Part shown: positions 5,102-6,274 of the stretch, one piece after another
How the letters are laid out: each line of letters begins with the position of its first letter
How positions within the stretch are numbered: the stretch's first letter is position 1
Assembly (NCBI GenBank): GCA_945864765.1
Contig: CAMBDR010000279.1
Coordinates: 1-6,274, forward strand
Origin: Janthinobacterium lividum
GTDB lineage: Bacteria; Pseudomonadota; Gammaproteobacteria; Burkholderiales; Burkholderiaceae_D
DNA: 6,274 nucleotides
Direction: 5' to 3'
The notes under the pieces: generated by a model
Seen by the model: the letters and a program-made list of their open reading frames with translations, nothing else
Told to the model about the DNA's origin: nothing
Database searches by the model: none
Position numbers and translations under genes: made by a program

Positions 5102-6274
5102 GTCCCCTCCGTATCGTAGGGTAAATAAACCAAAAACGTGGTGCCCACGCCGACCTGGCTTTGCACATCGATCCGCCCATGGTGTTTTTGCACAATTTTT
5201 TTGACGATATCCAAACCCAAACCACTGCCCTCCCCTGCCACTTTGGTGGAAAAGAAGGCTTCAAAAATCCGGTCGATAATCGACTCGGGAATACCGCAGC
5301 CCGAGTCGCCCACGCAAACCACGGCTTCATTGCCGATGCGCTCAATGGTCAGCGTGAGCGTGCCGCGAAAATCCATCGCCTGCATGGCGTTGTGAATCAG
5401 ATTGGTCCACACCTGATTCAATTCATCCGGGTAACAGCGTAACGGCGCAATGGGTTCATAGCGGCGCACCAATTCAATATTTTTCTTGATTTGGCTTTGA
5501 TACAGCAGCAGCACCGCTTCCAAACCCGCGTGCAAATCAACGCTCTGTGCCTGGCCAGTATGCTCTGCCTGCGAAAAAGTTTGCAGGGTGAACACAATTT
5601 TGGCGGCCCGTGCAATCGCGGTATTAATATTTTGCATATTATTGACCAGCATTGCGCCGTTGCGTGCGGTATCCAAAATTAAATCAGCCTCCGGATGGCG
5701 CAGCAGGGGCAAAAATCTGTCTACCTCGGTTTGGGCGTTGACCTGCACCAAAATGGCCGCCCGATGCCGGGCATGTTCGATACCCGCCTGTTCCAGTTGC
5801 TCGCTCACGGCGCGGGTTTGCGCGCGCTCCTCGCGGCTGGTGCGCATGAGGCTGTGCGCATTGGCATGGGCCACCAGCGCTTCCAACAGGGTCAAGCTCT
5901 CGTCATCGAGGGTTTGAAACAGTTTTCCGGCATTCGAACACGCCTTCCATAAGGCATCGGCTATGCTGTCGTTGCTCGACTTTACCGCCCCGACCGGATT
6001 ATTAATTTCATGCGCCACGCCCGCAATCAAATGCCCGAGTGCAGCGGTTTTTTCGGCATGAATCAATTGGCTTTGGGTTGCCCGCAAAATATCCAGCGAG
6101 CGGCTTGCGTGTTCGCTGGCTACCTGGGCTTGCTGGCGCGAGGTTTCAGCCAATTGACAGGCGTTTTCCAGTTCGATGTTGGCCTGTAACAAGGCGGCGC
6201 TACTGGCCGAGAGTTCCTGGCTGCGCTGTTGCACCCGTTGTTCCAGCACGCGTTCGACCTGATACAGATTCTCT
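5098..6274 (-). CDS. Sensor histidine kinase, C-terminal part with canonical H-box (5' end outside window)
   Basis: The last 391 residues of a second sensor are visible. The frame stays open to the right edge and reads ENLYQVERVLEQRVQQR, matching ENLHTSEQVLEQRVAER in the complete sensor. The GTG at 6249-6247 is therefore an internal Val, and the missing N-terminus is probably a similar 7TMR-DISM membrane module (inference). Counting from the first full codon (6273-6271): coiled coil to about 68; H-box LIAGVAHEINNPVG with phosphoacceptor His88 (CAT at 6012-6010), Asn92 (+4) and Pro93 (+5); a long helical insert with SREER at 146-150; N-box Asn295; G1 DSGCGI (323-328); F-box FEAFFSTK (337-344); G2 GEGSGLGL (347-354). 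It should autophosphorylate and pass phosphate to an unseen response regulator. Its TGA (5100-5098) overlaps the ATG of the downstream sensor by 4 nt, so the two are very likely translationally coupled. Confidence 0.92.
   Translation of the reverse strand, partial: ENLYQVERVLEQRVQQRSQELSASSAALLQANIELENACQLAETSRQQAQVASEHASRSLDILRATQSQLIHAEKTAALGHLIAGVAHEINNPVGAVKSSNDSIADALWKACSNAGKLFQTLDDESLTLLEALVAHANAHSLMRTSREERAQTRAVSEQLEQAGIEHARHRAAILVQVNAQTEVDRFLPLLRHPEADLILDTARNGAMLVNNMQNINTAIARAAKIVFTLQTFSQAEHTGQAQSVDLHAGLEAVLLLYQSQIKKNIELVRRYEPIAPLRCYPDELNQVWTNLIHNAMQAMDFRGTLTLTIERIGNEAVVCVGDSGCGIPESIIDRIFEAFFSTKVAGEGSGLGLDIVKKIVQKHHGRIDVQSQVGVGTTFLVYLPYDTEGT
5106..5110 (-). promoter_or_regulatory. Ribosome binding site of the complete 7TMR-DISM sensor
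   Basis: On the minus strand GGAGG (5110-5106) precedes the ATG at 5101-5099 by 4 nt and lies within the last codons of the upstream kinase. With the ATGA overlap it fixes the start and indicates coupled translation of the two sensors. Confidence 0.75.
6123..6143. repeat. Copy 2 of the 21-bp identical stretch shared by the two sensor genes
   Basis: These bases are identical to 3601-3621. They lie at the equivalent coiled-coil position of the upstream kinase and encode SRQQAQ there too. Confidence 0.75.

Noticed and set aside
1..6274. Mobile elements, CRISPR arrays, tRNA or rRNA genes
   Set aside because: No transposase, terminal repeats with target duplications, spaced repeat array or RNA-gene signature was seen. 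The short repeats present are local tandem or inverted repeats.

Overview
The window reads as ordinary chromosomal DNA from a Gram-negative proteobacterium, probably a betaproteobacterium (Burkholderiales/Neisseriales type). That placement is inferred from protein style, moderately GC-rich coding sequence with frequent CAA/TTG codons, Sec-type signal peptides and 7TMR-DISM sensors. No sequence search was possible.

Layout: (1) 1-394, plus strand, is the C-terminal part of a TetR/AcrR-family repressor with a WHG-type ligand domain; its DNA-binding N-terminus lies off the left edge. (2) 395-565 is a gap that turns AT-rich and holds a weak inverted repeat over a possible -10 box and a good ribosome binding site. 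(3) 566-2626, plus strand, is a complete secreted neutral ceramidase (686 aa), which would cut ceramide into sphingosine and fatty acid. Its active-site hexapeptide reads GDMTPN where the family motif is GDVSPN, so threonine sits at the nucleophile position. (4) 2627-2665 is a short convergent junction with an exact 13-bp tandem repeat. It abuts a perfect 14-bp inverted repeat that runs into the end of the next gene. (5) 2666-5101, minus strand, is a complete 811-aa 7TMR-DISM membrane sensor. (6) 5098-6274, minus strand, is the C-terminal kinase half of a second, paralogous sensor that continues off the right edge.

The two sensors form a tandem operon with a 4-nt ATGA stop/start overlap, the partial gene upstream. 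Their coiled-coil and kinase halves are clearly related, down to a 21-bp identical DNA stretch. They differ at the phosphorylation site: the upstream kinase has a canonical H-box (VAHEINNP), whereas the complete downstream protein reads VGEEINQA. It has therefore lost the phosphoacceptor histidine and the conserved Asn and Pro at +4 and +5, yet its reading frame is intact and its ATP-binding motifs are largely kept. The most interesting reading of the window is a translationally coupled pair of one active histidine kinase and one H-box-less partner, possibly working as a heterodimer. No response regulator is visible.

The TetR gene and the ceramidase are co-oriented, so the repressor may control ceramidase expression. 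The ceramidase and the sensor operon converge, and the sequence gives no direct evidence that they are functionally linked.
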